DNA of 64,000 bases from Flavobacterium sp. NG2 (GCF_034119845.1 NZ_CP139420.1:1342001-1406000), one strand, 5' to 3'. Shown: positions 1-9,587, counted from the first letter of the stretch. Translations and numbers: made by a program. The notes: generated by a model not told the origin, from the sequence alone.

Positions 1-884
1 GCGGCGGCAGCAGGAGTGAAGTTTTCGATGTCGCTTTTTACAATACGTCCGTTTTCACCTGATCCTTTTACTTGTGCTAAATTTACACCTTTGTCACTTG
101 CAATTTTTTTAGCTAATGGTGAAGCAAAAATTCTTCCTCCATTAGTAGTTGTGTTTGCTGCTGGTGTAGTTTCTTGAGCTTTTGCAGCAGTAGCTACAGG
201 TTTTACTTCCTCTGTTTTGGTAGCAGTAGCTGCTGGTGCAGCACCTCCTACAGTAAATCCTTCTGCTATGCCAGAAATATCAGTTCCAGCAGGTCCTATG
301 ATAGCTAATAAACTATCAATTGGAGCGCTGTTACCTTCTTCGATTCCAATGTATAATAAAGTTCCTTCGTTGAAAGACTCAAATTCCATTGTTGCTTTGT
401 CTGTTTCGATTTCAGCAAGAATGTCGCCTTCGGCTACAGTATCGCCTACTTTTTTTAACCAAGTAGCAACTGTTCCTTCCGTCATTGTATCGCTCAAACG
501 AGGCATGGTTACTACCACTACACCTGCTGGTAAAGACGCAGGAGCTGCAGTAGCTTTAGGTGTTTCTTGTTTTGTTTCTTCAACGACTGCTGCTGGAGCT
601 GCTTCAGTTGAAGCGCCGCCTGCAATAAGAGCTGAAATATCTTCGCCTTCGCTTCCTATTATTGCTAATAATGAATCGATAGGAGCTGTTTCTCCTTCTT
701 GAATACCAATGTGTAAAAGAGTTCCTTCGTTGAAAGACTCAAATTCCATAGTAGCTTTGTCAGTTTCAATTTCAGCTAGGATATCTCCTTCGCTTATTTT
801 ATCACCTACTTTTTTAAGCCAAGTCGCTACCGTTCCTTCCGTCATTGTATCGCTCAAACGAGGCATTGTTATAATTGTAGCCAT
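1..884 (-). CDS. pdhC: Pyruvate dehydrogenase E2, dihydrolipoamide acetyltransferase (partial, 3' end outside window)
   Basis: This is the acetyl-transfer core subunit of the pyruvate dehydrogenase complex, which makes acetyl-CoA from pyruvate. The gene starts with ATG at 884 and runs off the window edge, leaving 294 residues. Two lipoyl domains are visible, at about residues 1-78 and 123-198, each with the ETDKA lipoylation motif (Lys43 and Lys163). Ala/Pro-rich linkers follow each domain. A peripheral-subunit (E3/E1) binding domain occupies about residues 251-288, with the GRIFASPLAKK start and GSGENGRI end typical of the family. The catalytic acyltransferase domain must lie outside the window. 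It begins 8 nt after the stop of pdhA, so the two genes are very likely cotranscribed. The two lipoyl domains are strikingly alike even at DNA level. The identification as the pyruvate rather than a branched-chain enzyme rests on the neighbouring E1 alpha. Confidence 0.95.
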   Translation of the reverse strand, partial: MATIITMPRLSDTMTEGTVATWLKKVGDKISEGDILAEIETDKATMEFESFNEGTLLHIGIQEGETAPIDSLLAIIGSEGEDISALIAGGASTEAAPAAVVEETKQETPKATAAPASLPAGVVVVTMPRLSDTMTEGTVATWLKKVGDTVAEGDILAEIETDKATMEFESFNEGTLLYIGIEEGNSAPIDSLLAIIGPAGTDISGIAEGFTVGGAAPAATATKTEEVKPVATAAKAQETTPAANTTTNGGRIFASPLAKKIASDKGVNLAQVKGSGENGRIVKSDIENFTPAAA

Positions 885-892
885 AATTGATT

Positions 893-1891
893 TTATAGTT
901 TATGAGGTAAAAATGGATAATCTTCTTGTGCGTACACTACGTCGTATAATTGTTGTATTTCTGGATACGGTGAGTTTTCAGCAAAATCTACACATTCTTG
1001 AACTAAGTCTTTTACTCTTTGGTCAATAACTTCGATTTCGCTTTCTGTAGCGTATTTTTTATCTTTAATAACATCCAATATTTGTGTAATTGGATCTATT
1101 TTTTTGTATTCTTCAACTTCTTCTTTAGAACGATACAATTGAGCATCAGACATTGAGTGTCCTCTGTAACGGTATGTTTTCATTTCTAAGAAAGTTGGGC
1201 CATCTCCACGACGAGCTCTTTCGATAGCTTCTGTCATAGCTTCAGCTACTTTTACAGGATTCATTCCGTCAACTGGACCACAAGGCATTTCGTATCCTAA
1301 TCCTAATTTCCAAATGTCTGTATGATTGGCAGTTCTTTCAACTGATGTCCCCATAGCATAACCATTGTTTTCAACAATAAAAACTACAGGTAATTTCCAT
1401 AGCATAGCCATGTTGAAAGCTTCGTGTAAAGAACCTTGACGAGCAGCTCCATCCCCAAAATAGGTCATTGTTACTCCTCCAGTGTTGTTGTATTTGTCAC
1501 CAAAAGCTAGACCAGCTCCAACAGGAATTTGTCCTCCAACGATACCGTGTCCTCCGTAAAAGCGGTGTTCTTTAGAGAAAATATGCATAGAACCTCCCAT
1601 ACCTTTGGAAGTACCCGTTGCTTTTCCTAAAAGTTCAGCCATTACTCTTCTTGGGTCAACACCCATTCCGATAGGTTGAACGTGGTTTCTATAAGCGGTA
1701 ATCATTTTATCTTTGGTTAAGTCCATTGCGTGAAGAGCTCCAGCAAGTACTGCTTCTTGACCATTGTATAAGTGTAGAAAACCTCTAACTTTTTGTTGAA
1801 TGTATAATGCCGCAAGTTTGTCCTCAAACTTTCTCCAAAGTAGCATGTCTTCATACCACTTTAAATAAACCTCTTTTGTAACTTCTTTCAT
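893..1891 (-). CDS. pdhA: Pyruvate dehydrogenase E1 component, alpha subunit
   Basis: This is the thiamine-diphosphate-dependent decarboxylase alpha subunit of the pyruvate dehydrogenase complex (332 aa, normal length for a separate alpha chain). The thiamine-diphosphate/Mg motif is visible as GDG at residues 146-148 through ENN at 174-176. The RYRGHSMSD segment near residue 240 matches the phosphorylation-loop region of E1 alpha proteins. The ATG at 1891 is the natural start. The gene is followed after 8 nt by the E2 gene. The E1 beta and E3 genes are not here; in Flavobacterium they usually lie elsewhere (family knowledge). A possible -7 box, TATTTTTG on the minus strand at 1980-1987, lies about 90 nt upstream but has no clear -33 partner. 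Confidence 0.95.
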   Translation of the reverse strand: MKEVTKEVYLKWYEDMLLWRKFEDKLAALYIQQKVRGFLHLYNGQEAVLAGALHAMDLTKDKMITAYRNHVQPIGMGVDPRRVMAELLGKATGTSKGMGGSMHIFSKEHRFYGGHGIVGGQIPVGAGLAFGDKYNNTGGVTMTYFGDGAARQGSLHEAFNMAMLWKLPVVFIVENNGYAMGTSVERTANHTDIWKLGLGYEMPCGPVDGMNPVKVAEAMTEAIERARRGDGPTFLEMKTYRYRGHSMSDAQLYRSKEEVEEYKKIDPITQILDVIKDKKYATESEIEVIDQRVKDLVQECVDFAENSPYPEIQQLYDVVYAQEDYPFLPHKL

Positions 1892-2035
1892 CTAAATTAT
1901 TCTTTTGATAAAGTTTTTATTGTGTTGTCAATTGTTAAACATATCGCAAAATAGTTTAATCGAACAAATTTGCGAATTGCAAAAATAGGACATTACAATT
2001 AAGAACTAAAATTTTAATGCTGATTTTTAGTATTA

Positions 2036-2518
2036 TTACAAGAGGTTTTTGTTAAATAATAACGGGAGTAAGTTTTTTAGCGATGCAGATTTGTAGATTG
2101 CACCTGTTTCTCCAGTAAAATATATTTCAATTGGTTCCTCTTGTTTTATTTCGTATTCTGCAATTGCTTGCCTGCAAGCACCACAGGGTGGGATAGGTGT
2201 GGATGTTTCTTTTGTGTCAGAAGCGGCAGATATTATTATGGTTTTAATTGTTATGTCGGGGTAAAGGGAGCCTGCTTGGTAAATGGCAACACGTTCAGCA
2301 CAAAGACCTGAAGGGTAAGCGGCATTTTCTTGGTTAGAACCTAGAATTATTTTTCCGTTTTCTAATAAAATTGCTGCTCCTACTTTGAACTGTGAATAGG
2401 GTGAGTACGCTTTTTCTCTTATTTTGACAGCTTCTTTTAATATGTTTTGAACTTGGATTGGTAATTCATTAATGTTTTCGTAGATGGTAAACTGGCTATT
2501 GATGTTTAATTCTTTCAT
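2036..2518 (-). CDS. cdd: Cytidine deaminase
   Basis: This zinc enzyme deaminates cytidine and deoxycytidine to uridine and deoxyuridine in pyrimidine salvage. The start was placed at the ATG at 2518, giving 160 aa. The longer reading frame would begin inside a terminator hairpin and adds ten residues with no family match. The zinc site is visible as CAE at residues 73-75, where Glu75 is the proton shuttle, plus Cys112 and Cys115 in PCGAC. This pattern is that of the small, usually tetrameric, three-cysteine CDA class. The terminator of porV ends only about 13 nt upstream, so its promoter must overlap the hairpin or it depends on readthrough. Confidence 0.93.
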   Translation of the reverse strand: MKELNINSQFTIYENINELPIQVQNILKEAVKIREKAYSPYSQFKVGAAILLENGKIILGSNQENAAYPSGLCAERVAIYQAGSLYPDITIKTIIISAASDTKETSTPIPPCGACRQAIAEYEIKQEEPIEIYFTGETGAIYKSASLKNLLPLLFNKNLL

Positions 2519-2530
2519 ATTTAAGTATAT

Positions 2531-2568
2531 AAAAAATCCAAATTTCATTTATGTGAAATTTGGATTTT
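2531..2568 (-). terminator. Rho-independent terminator after porV
   Basis: A perfect 15-bp stem (2533-2547 paired with 2554-2568) has a 6-nt loop and, read on the minus strand, ends in a run of six T at 2531-2536. It sits 22 nt after the porV stop and immediately before cdd. Confidence 0.85.
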
Positions 2569-2590
2569 GAATTCGTTTTATCCTTTAAGA

Positions 2591-3766
2591 TTAATACTCA
2601 TCGTATTTGTCTCCGAAGTTAAGTGTTAAAGAAAAACGCAAGGTGTTTTCAAGTGGGTTTTTAACTTTTGAAGCTGAGAATAAATAAGAAACATCAATTT
2701 TAACAGTGGTGTATTTAAAACCTGCTCCAAGCGAGAAATATTTACGAGCACCTTTTACAGCGCTTTCGTTAAAATATCCTAAACGCATTGCAAATGAGTC
2801 TTGATATAGATATTCAGCACCAAGTGCGTAAGTTACTTCTTTCATCTCTTCTTTAATTCCATCAGGAGCATCTCCAAATGATTTAAAGATTCCAGATGAC
2901 CATCCAATTGATCTGTAATTTTCATTTGCTATTATAGTATCCTCAGAGTCTACAATCCCATCATTGTTTAAGTCAATGCCAAATTGTGGAGTTGGTACTA
3001 ATAATTTATTGAATTCTAAATTTAATGCAATTTTATTATAATCGTCAAAAATAAAATCAAAACCAGTTCCAAGTTTTAAATTTGCAGGTAAAAAGTTAGA
3101 ACTTATATCGTCGTTATCGTAACTTATTTTAGGGCCTAAATTTTGAATGTTAAAACCAGCCCTCCATCTTCCGTTAAAATCGCTATAAGCCAATTCTTCG
3201 GATTGATAAAATCCGGCTACATCTATAGCAAATGAACTTGCGGCAGAAGCATCATTGTTTGCATCGGCAACTTTAAGGTTTGAACGAATGTATCTACCAG
3301 CTACAGCCATAGAGAAAGTTTCGCTTAGTTTTAATGAGTAAGATCCGTCAAGCGCTAATTCATTTGGAGAAACGTTTCTCGTAATTTCATTAGGCTCTCC
3401 AGTTTGTCTTAATTCAATTTCTCCAAAACTAAAGTAACGAAGGCTAGTCGCAAAAGCAGAACGTTCATTGATTCTATTATAGTATGTTAATTGGCCAAGA
3501 GCGATGTCGTTAGCTAAATCAGTTAGGTATGGAGTGTAACTTAGTGAAACTCCTTGTTTGTCTCTTGCAAAAGCATATTTTGCAGGATTCCATTGTTGAG
3601 AAAATGCATCTGCGGAAGTTGCAACTCCTATGTCTGCCATACCTGCGGCTCTTGCGTCTGCTGATACTAGTAAAAATGGAACACCTGTAGTGATTACCCT
3701 GTTGTCTTGAGCATAATTGAATGAAAAGGCAAATAAGCAAGTAGTTAGAAGAATTAATTTTCTCAT
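2591..3766 (-). CDS. porV: Type IX secretion outer-membrane protein PorV (LptO)
   Basis: PorV is an outer-membrane beta-barrel of the FadL/PorV family. It receives T9SS cargo from the translocon and presents it to the PorU sortase (family knowledge). The protein has 391 residues and a signal peptide ending in NYAQ at about residue 19. The mature start (TTGVPFLLVSADARAAGMAD) is the signature of PorV. Beta-strand-rich sequence follows to a C-terminal LTLNFG-type last strand. It lies 38 nt downstream of porU on the same strand. That gap, together with the tail of porU, holds a good promoter of its own (3789-3818). The pair porU-porV next to gldJ is the order found in Flavobacterium johnsoniae. 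Confidence 0.93.
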   Translation of the reverse strand: MRKLILLTTCLFAFSFNYAQDNRVITTGVPFLLVSADARAAGMADIGVATSADAFSQQWNPAKYAFARDKQGVSLSYTPYLTDLANDIALGQLTYYNRINERSAFATSLRYFSFGEIELRQTGEPNEITRNVSPNELALDGSYSLKLSETFSMAVAGRYIRSNLKVADANNDASAASSFAIDVAGFYQSEELAYSDFNGRWRAGFNIQNLGPKISYDNDDISSNFLPANLKLGTGFDFIFDDYNKIALNLEFNKLLVPTPQFGIDLNNDGIVDSEDTIIANENYRSIGWSSGIFKSFGDAPDGIKEEMKEVTYALGAEYLYQDSFAMRLGYFNESAVKGARKYFSLGAGFKYTTVKIDVSYLFSASKVKNPLENTLRFSLTLNFGDKYDEY

Positions 3767-3788
3767 TTTAATGTAAAAATTTATTTGA

Positions 3789-3818
3789 CAAATATAGTAT
3801 TTTATTAAAGTATCACAA
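3789..3818 (-). promoter_or_regulatory. Promoter of porV (Bacteroidota type)
   Basis: On the minus strand the -7 box TATATTTG (3789-3796) matches TAnnTTTG exactly. A TTG (3816-3818) lies 19 nt upstream of it. This is the F. johnsoniae consensus spacing. The predicted transcript would start about 15 nt before the porV ATG. The -33 element lies inside the last codons of porU. Confidence 0.55.
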
Positions 3819-6800
3819 GTTTTTCGATTTTTTCAGTTTTTTTATTCGTCAAACTTGATTTAACAGTTAGTTTATAAACGTATACACCTTTTCCTATTTT
3901 GTTACCAAAATCGTCTTTACCATCCCAAGTGATTTCTTTTGATAAAAAACCTTGAGTTGTGATGATTTGGTTTTTTGTCCAGACTACTTTTCCTGTTATG
4001 GTGTATATTTGAATTTGAACTTCTAAAGGTTCAAAAGGTCTATTGTGTGTAAACCAAAATTCAGTATAATTTACAAAAGGGTTTGGGTAATTCAATACAT
4101 TAGTTAATGTTATTGTTTCGTCACCTACTACTAGAAATTGTATTTCTGTAGTTGTAGGATTGTTATAGACGTCCCAAGCTTTAAATGTAATTGTATGCAA
4201 TCCTGGGGCGAGGTCACGCAACTGGAATCGAACAGAGCCTTTTGTGTAATCATCTAAATTAGTTTGATAATAATCGTTTAATATATATGGGTTGCTTACA
4301 TCACCATCCAAAACGGCTGTAATATCGTGACCAATTCCGCTTGCTGTGTTTATTCCGTTTTCATCTTCAAGTATAGCGTATATAAAGGGAGATGAGTTTG
4401 TGATTCCACCAGAAACAAAAGATTGATCATTCATATATAACTTAACAACTGGATTAATATTGTCCGCAGGTGCATTTTCGTTTACTCCTCCAATGTTAAT
4501 AGTAGAGTCGTAGCCTACTTTGTCTTCTAATTGTTGGTTTTTCTTAGCATAAAAACTAATTTTTCCTTTTCCAATTGGAATCCGGATGTCTCTAGGGACT
4601 ATAAAGCTAAATTCAAATTGTCCATTTGAAATAGATGAGTTTCCTCTAAAGATAGTTTCACCTAGGGTGTTAAAGTTTATAGGGGGGCTGTTTCCGTCGT
4701 TGTTGAGTGTTTTTTTTACGATTGTTTTATCGAATATCTTAGTAAAGACCTCCCCGGAATAATTTGAAAGTAGGATGTTGTTTTCGTCGGTTATTTCTCC
4801 AGTTATTTTAATTTTGTCTAATGATTTAAAATTTTCTGTAGATTGTGAAATTGGTACGTCGTTTACTTTTGTTAATCGAATTTTAGGTTTTGGTATAGCT
4901 AGCATAAGAGCAGGGTCTCCAATGTAAAAAACAACATTTGAAGAAGAGCTTGGGCTGCTGTTCTTCGCTAATCGTAAGGCTTCTGAAATAGTTGTATATT
5001 GATCAGAATCATAGGATAAAAGATATTTGAATATGATGTCGTTAAAGTTTTCAGCTGTTGATTGGGAAATTGCTCTGATAGTGGTAAGCATAGCTATTGC
5101 TCCTCCTTTAGGGTTCCAATAAGTGTATTCACCTGCAGTAGGTCGACTTGGATTGTCAAATCTAGAAAAATCGCAAGTGATTGTAACGAATAATGGGTAT
5201 TTGTATTGATTGTGTAAGTTTTGACCGTCTGATTTTTCCCAGATTCTTTCACTTGCTAAACCGTCTTCTCCTCCGTGTCCTAGGTAGTTAAATATTAGTG
5301 CTCCCTTTTCGAAAGCATTGTAAAATTCGGTTCTTGCTTTAGGGTATCTATTTCCTCCAGAGGAAGTTTCCTGTGTGTAGGAGTCTAAAAATATTTTAGT
5401 AGGGTTTAAAAAAGGTTTTTTTGAGCTAATAACATCTGTTAGGTTATTTTGGCGAGATTGTAATGTAATATCGGTTGTTCTGTCTGAATCATCGGCAATC
5501 ATTACGAAATTGTTTCTCCAGTTACCATATGATTTTTCATCATGGTATTCAATTACTTTGTTTACCATTTCTTCTGCTGTTTTTGTGTCAGAAAAAATCA
5601 TTCTTCCTACAGCGATGTCGATACCTCCAAATGAATTGGTTACATTTCCTTCGTTGTCGTCCATATAGCCGTAAAAGTCATCAGAGGCAAATGAAGCTTC
5701 GCCAATTGTGTGTCCTCTTAAAGCATGGTATATTGGGACGATATTTGTATTGTTTAAAACTCTGTTTTTATAGTCATAAGAGGCGTCTCCAAATAAGTTA
5801 ATGTATTTTAATCTTTTATTGTTTGAAGAGCTGTTTTTGTAAATGTATTTTATGCAATTACGTATAGCTGCGATATCTTGCTTGCCTGAGGCGAACTCTT
5901 GATAAATTGATTCTAAGCTAATGACTTTTACGTTTAAACTAGAGTAAGAACGGTGAAAATTAGCAAGTTTTTCAGCTTGGTTAACTAGGAAATTAGGTGT
6001 TATTATAACGTAATCAATATCTTGAAATTGTCCCTTGTTGTCATAGAATATAGTTCCTTTAATGTTTTGGTTTGTAATTTTTGAGTTATTTTCTTTTAAT
6101 GGAGTTAAGAAATCATTGTCAACTGCAATGAATTTTTTAAGTGTTCCCATGTTGGACTTAAAAGAAAAGGATTCTTGGTTGTTGTTGCTGTATTTGCTAA
6201 CATTGTAGATGTCTGTAATGTCCCAAACTTGTGAAATAGTTTTTGCATTCGAGATGATGTAGTTTGCAATACCTAAATTTGAACTTGATGAATTGTTTTG
6301 GAAATGAAATTGTTTTCCAATTCCAGTTAAATTTCTTTTGGCGGTAAGTTGGATGTAATCTAAATAACCTTTAGAACCTGCAGCATTATTGTTGTTGTAG
6401 GTGAGTTTTATGTTTACGTTTTCAGTTCCACTAAAGGAGGAGCTAAGTGTGTTGAATGTGTATTTAGTATCGCTAAATGGACCTGAAATCAACGATAAAT
6501 TAATCGTTCCAATGTCAGTGTTGTTAGCTGAAACTTTAAATGAAGTGGCGGTGTATGCTACGGCAGCTACAGAAACTTTTAGACTTACGGGTGTTGAGTT
6601 GTCAATATTTGGGAAGTTAAATAAGAATTCTTGAGTGTTCTTTATTTCGAAAGATTCTCCAAACCATTGTCGTCCTAAATTAGCAATATTAACTAAATCA
6701 AGTTCATGATATTGTGTATCATCAAAGTTGGTTATATTTAGTGTGGAATTACCTGTAGGTTGTGTGGTTTCGGGTATTCTTTTGCCTTCTTCTCCTTGAA

Positions 6801-7641
6801 TATTTATGTAGTAATAGGATTTGTTGTCGTAGATATTTATTGATGTTTGGCTTTCAGTATTCCAGGTGTCTGTTCCTTCTCCGTAAAAAAGTATGTAGTC
6901 ATCATTGTCGAATTTACCGTCATTTTCTCCAATAATTTGGATGGCGTTTTCTGTTAGGTCTAATGGGTAAAAGGTTTGGTTTGATAAAGGGAGCATTCTT
7001 CCTCCGTTACCAAATAATCTAATGTTTTTTGGGTTTACGTTGTTTAAGTTGATGCCAAGTTGTTGAAGAAAGTTTTTGTCTATTTTGTATACCCCTGATT
7101 TTTCAATATAAAAACGGTACCAGTCTCCGGATGCTAGTACTGAGTTTGTAATGATATTGCTGGTGGTTGTTTTGTTGGTTAGGCTGTTTTTTGAAAAAGA
7201 GTTTTGTATATTTACATTATAGGTAAAAGATGTTATTTTTTTATATCCAAAGTCGTCTTTTATAATAGGTGAAATAGATAAAAAAGATTGAATGATATCT
7301 CTTGATATTGTGTTGTTTATAGTAGCGGATACTTTGGTAGGTATGTTTTCAAGATTGAGTTCGCCAAGTTGGGAAAGACTAATGTTTTCATAACTTAAGT
7401 TCGTTATTTGTATGTTGTTTTCGTCAAATGCTACGTTTTCAGGTAGTTTTAATATATAATGGATAGATTTGTTGGTAAAATCAAATTGAAAATTATTTCC
7501 TGAAAAATTGGGTATATTAATTTTGAATTGACCGTAATCTACTTCTGTATTGTCTAGCCAATTGATGTTAATATCTCCTTTTGACTGTGAAATAACAGAA
7601 AATGTGAAGAAGAATATATATATAGTGAGTAATTTTCTCAT
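3805..7641 (-). CDS. porU: Type IX secretion system sortase PorU (C25-family cysteine peptidase)
   Basis: PorU removes the C-terminal sorting domain of T9SS cargo at the cell surface and attaches the cargo to lipopolysaccharide (family knowledge). The start was set at the ATG at 7641, giving 1278 aa. That start is followed at once by a signal peptide (LLTIYIFFFTFSVISQS), whereas the upstream extension has none. The gingipain-like C25 domain is central. The catalytic His is His789 in YLGHGGEDG and the catalytic Cys is Cys823 in TITCDFSRF. The N-terminal third is a PorU-type beta domain. The last 85 residues (NYPNPF ... GKGVYVYKL) form a FlgD/sorting-like Ig domain. It lies upstream of porV on the same strand and divergent from gldJ. 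Confidence 0.95.
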   Translation of the reverse strand: MRKLLTIYIFFFTFSVISQSKGDININWLDNTEVDYGQFKINIPNFSGNNFQFDFTNKSIHYILKLPENVAFDENNIQITNLSYENISLSQLGELNLENIPTKVSATINNTISRDIIQSFLSISPIIKDDFGYKKITSFTYNVNIQNSFSKNSLTNKTTTSNIITNSVLASGDWYRFYIEKSGVYKIDKNFLQQLGINLNNVNPKNIRLFGNGGRMLPLSNQTFYPLDLTENAIQIIGENDGKFDNDDYILFYGEGTDTWNTESQTSINIYDNKSYYYINIQGEEGKRIPETTQPTGNSTLNITNFDDTQYHELDLVNIANLGRQWFGESFEIKNTQEFLFNFPNIDNSTPVSLKVSVAAVAYTATSFKVSANNTDIGTINLSLISGPFSDTKYTFNTLSSSFSGTENVNIKLTYNNNNAAGSKGYLDYIQLTAKRNLTGIGKQFHFQNNSSSSNLGIANYIISNAKTISQVWDITDIYNVSKYSNNNQESFSFKSNMGTLKKFIAVDNDFLTPLKENNSKITNQNIKGTIFYDNKGQFQDIDYVIITPNFLVNQAEKLANFHRSYSSLNVKVISLESIYQEFASGKQDIAAIRNCIKYIYKNSSSNNKRLKYINLFGDASYDYKNRVLNNTNIVPIYHALRGHTIGEASFASDDFYGYMDDNEGNVTNSFGGIDIAVGRMIFSDTKTAEEMVNKVIEYHDEKSYGNWRNNFVMIADDSDRTTDITLQSRQNNLTDVISSKKPFLNPTKIFLDSYTQETSSGGNRYPKARTEFYNAFEKGALIFNYLGHGGEDGLASERIWEKSDGQNLHNQYKYPLFVTITCDFSRFDNPSRPTAGEYTYWNPKGGAIAMLTTIRAISQSTAENFNDIIFKYLLSYDSDQYTTISEALRLAKNSSPSSSSNVVFYIGDPALMLAIPKPKIRLTKVNDVPISQSTENFKSLDKIKITGEITDENNILLSNYSGEVFTKIFDKTIVKKTLNNDGNSPPINFNTLGETIFRGNSSISNGQFEFSFIVPRDIRIPIGKGKISFYAKKNQQLEDKVGYDSTINIGGVNENAPADNINPVVKLYMNDQSFVSGGITNSSPFIYAILEDENGINTASGIGHDITAVLDGDVSNPYILNDYYQTNLDDYTKGSVRFQLRDLAPGLHTITFKAWDVYNNPTTTEIQFLVVGDETITLTNVLNYPNPFVNYTEFWFTHNRPFEPLEVQIQIYTITGKVVWTKNQIITTQGFLSKEITWDGKDDFGNKIGKGVYVYKLTVKSSLTNKKTEKIEKLVIL

Positions 7642-7852
7642 TTTACCGTTAAATTTATTGTTGTTCTTAAATGATAATAATGGGTAAAAATAAATCATTT
7701 AATGTGAAATTAAATAATAAATAGTATATTTTTGCGTTGTTTTAGTGTATTTTGATTTATCAAAGTATAGCTGATAATTTTTTTTTATTAGTGTTGTCAG
7801 TTAATGGTTAATTATTATATTGCAGCACATTAAAATATTACCTTAATAAAGT

Positions 7853-9517
7853 ATGAAAGTAAACAAGAATGTAATCGTGCGATTTGTTTTGTCTATGGCG
7901 CTGATTGTTGTAGGCTTTTCTAGTTGTAGTAAAAAGTCAAGTTCTAGTAGTGCTTCTCGAGCGACTGGATGGGATGTTAGTGGGAAAAAAGTGGCTAGTA
8001 GCAAAAAACAAACTGCTGGTCCTGGTTTAGTGTTTGTTGAAGGAGGAACTTTTACAATGGGTAAAGTTCAGGATGATGTTATGCATGATTGGAATAATAC
8101 TCCAACACAACAGCACGTTCAGTCTTTTTACATGGATGAAACTGAAGTTACAAATTTCATGTATTTAGAATATTTGGATTGGGTTAAAAAAGTGTTTCCA
8201 CCAACTGAAGAAGGCTATAAGCATATCTATCTTGGAGCATCACCTGATACCTTAGTTTGGAGAAATCGTTTAGGTTATAATGAAACGATGACTAATAATT
8301 ATTTAAGGCATCCAGCTTATGCTAGTTATCCGGTGGTTGGAGTTAATTGGATTCAAGCGGTAGAGTTTAGTAAATGGAGAACTAATCGTGTAAATGAAGC
8401 GATTTTAGAAAAAAGTGGTTATCTGAAGAAAAATGCAAAAACAGATGAAGTTGATGCAGAAAGTATATTTGATACAGAAACCTATATAATAAGTCCGACT
8501 TCAGCTTATGGAGCTAAGAATGATGGGGTAGTGTTAAAGAGACCACAAGGAAGACAGGTCAAAAAAGGAGAAGAGCAAAAGAATGTATATGCAACTCGTT
8601 CTTCAGGAATTGTTTTGCCTGAATATAGGTTGCCAACTGAAGCTGAGTGGGAATATGCCGCAGCTGCAGATGTAGGTCAAAGAGAATACAATACATATAA
8701 AGGTCAGAAAAAATATCCTTGGTCTGGAAGTTACACTCGCTCAGGAAAAAGACAATCAAAAGGTGATCAGTTAGCCAATTTTAAACAAGGTAATGGTGAC
8801 TACGGTGGTATAGCTGGATGGTCTGATGATGGTGCGGATATTACTAATGAGGTAAAAAAGTATCCAGCAAACGATTTTGGTTTATATGATATGGCTGGTA
8901 ACGTTGCAGAATGGGTTGCGGATGTTTATCGTCCTATTATTGATAACGAAGCTAATGATTTTAACTATTTTAGAGGTAATATGTATACCAAAAATAAAAT
9001 AGGTAAAGATGGAAAAGTTGAAATCGTAACTAAGGAGAGTATTAAGTACGATACTTTGAGTAACGGAAAAATTATGTCAAGAAGTTTTCCAGGTCAAATT
9101 GCACAGGTTCCGGTTGATGAACAAGAAACTTACTTGAGACAAAATTTTGACAGAAGTAATAATATTAATTATAGAGATGGAGATAAACAATCTTCAATAT
9201 ATTATAATTTTGGATCTTCTGAAGCTAATACTGACAAGTCAAAAACAGACATGTATAATTCTCCTAAGCATAATGTAACAGTAGATAGTTTAGGGTCAAT
9301 GGTTAGGAAGTATGATAGGTCTAGTAAAAGAACAACTTTAATAAATGATGAAGTAAGAGTTTATAAGGGAGGTTCATGGAGAGATAGAGCCTATTGGTTA
9401 GATCCTGCACAAAGAAGGTATTTCCCTCAAGATATGGCTACTGATTATATCGGATTTAGATGTGCGATGTCTAAAGTAGGACCTAAGTCTGAAAAAAGAA
9501 AGTCTGCTAGAAATTAA
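7853..9517 (+). CDS. gldJ: Gliding motility lipoprotein GldJ
   Basis: GldJ is an outer-membrane-associated lipoprotein needed for gliding and for T9SS function in F. johnsoniae (established there). The 554-aa product has a lipobox GFSSC with the lipidated Cys25. A formylglycine-generating-enzyme (SUMF1-like) fold runs from about residue 60 (FVEGGTFTMG) to the C-terminus (YKGGSWRDRAYWLDPAQRR ... GFRCAMS). The interior carries LPTEAEWEYAA and the GLYDMAGNVAEWVAD motif. A long insert separates the two halves, as is usual for GldJ. The protein is not expected to be enzymatic. It is divergent from porU, and a strong hairpin follows the stop. Confidence 0.95.
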   Translation: MKVNKNVIVRFVLSMALIVVGFSSCSKKSSSSSASRATGWDVSGKKVASSKKQTAGPGLVFVEGGTFTMGKVQDDVMHDWNNTPTQQHVQSFYMDETEVTNFMYLEYLDWVKKVFPPTEEGYKHIYLGASPDTLVWRNRLGYNETMTNNYLRHPAYASYPVVGVNWIQAVEFSKWRTNRVNEAILEKSGYLKKNAKTDEVDAESIFDTETYIISPTSAYGAKNDGVVLKRPQGRQVKKGEEQKNVYATRSSGIVLPEYRLPTEAEWEYAAAADVGQREYNTYKGQKKYPWSGSYTRSGKRQSKGDQLANFKQGNGDYGGIAGWSDDGADITNEVKKYPANDFGLYDMAGNVAEWVADVYRPIIDNEANDFNYFRGNMYTKNKIGKDGKVEIVTKESIKYDTLSNGKIMSRSFPGQIAQVPVDEQETYLRQNFDRSNNINYRDGDKQSSIYYNFGSSEANTDKSKTDMYNSPKHNVTVDSLGSMVRKYDRSSKRTTLINDEVRVYKGGSWRDRAYWLDPAQRRYFPQDMATDYIGFRCAMSKVGPKSEKRKSARN

Positions 9518-9542
9518 AATAAGTTAGACAATAGTATTAATA

Positions 9543-9574
9543 AAAAGCCCTTTGATTAGGGCTTTTATTTTTTT
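9543..9574 (+). terminator. Rho-independent terminator after gldJ
   Basis: A 9-bp stem AAAAGCCCT / AGGGCTTTT (9543-9551 with 9558-9566) with a 6-nt loop is followed by a run of T. It separates gldJ from murF. Confidence 0.88.
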
Positions 9575-9587
9575 AAATATGTTTTAA

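Noticed and set aside
217..1029. Plus-strand open frames opposite the E2 and E1 alpha genes
   Set aside because: They mirror the repetitive Ala-rich codons of pdhC and have no family features; the minus-strand genes are certain.
1980..2010. Promoter of pdhA
   Set aside because: The -7 box TATTTTTG fits, but no TTG lies at the right distance, so I did not list it as a feature.
7727..7734. Promoter of gldJ
   Set aside because: TATTTTTG matches the -7 consensus but there is no -33 TTG at 17-23 nt; A+T-rich DNA gives such matches by chance.
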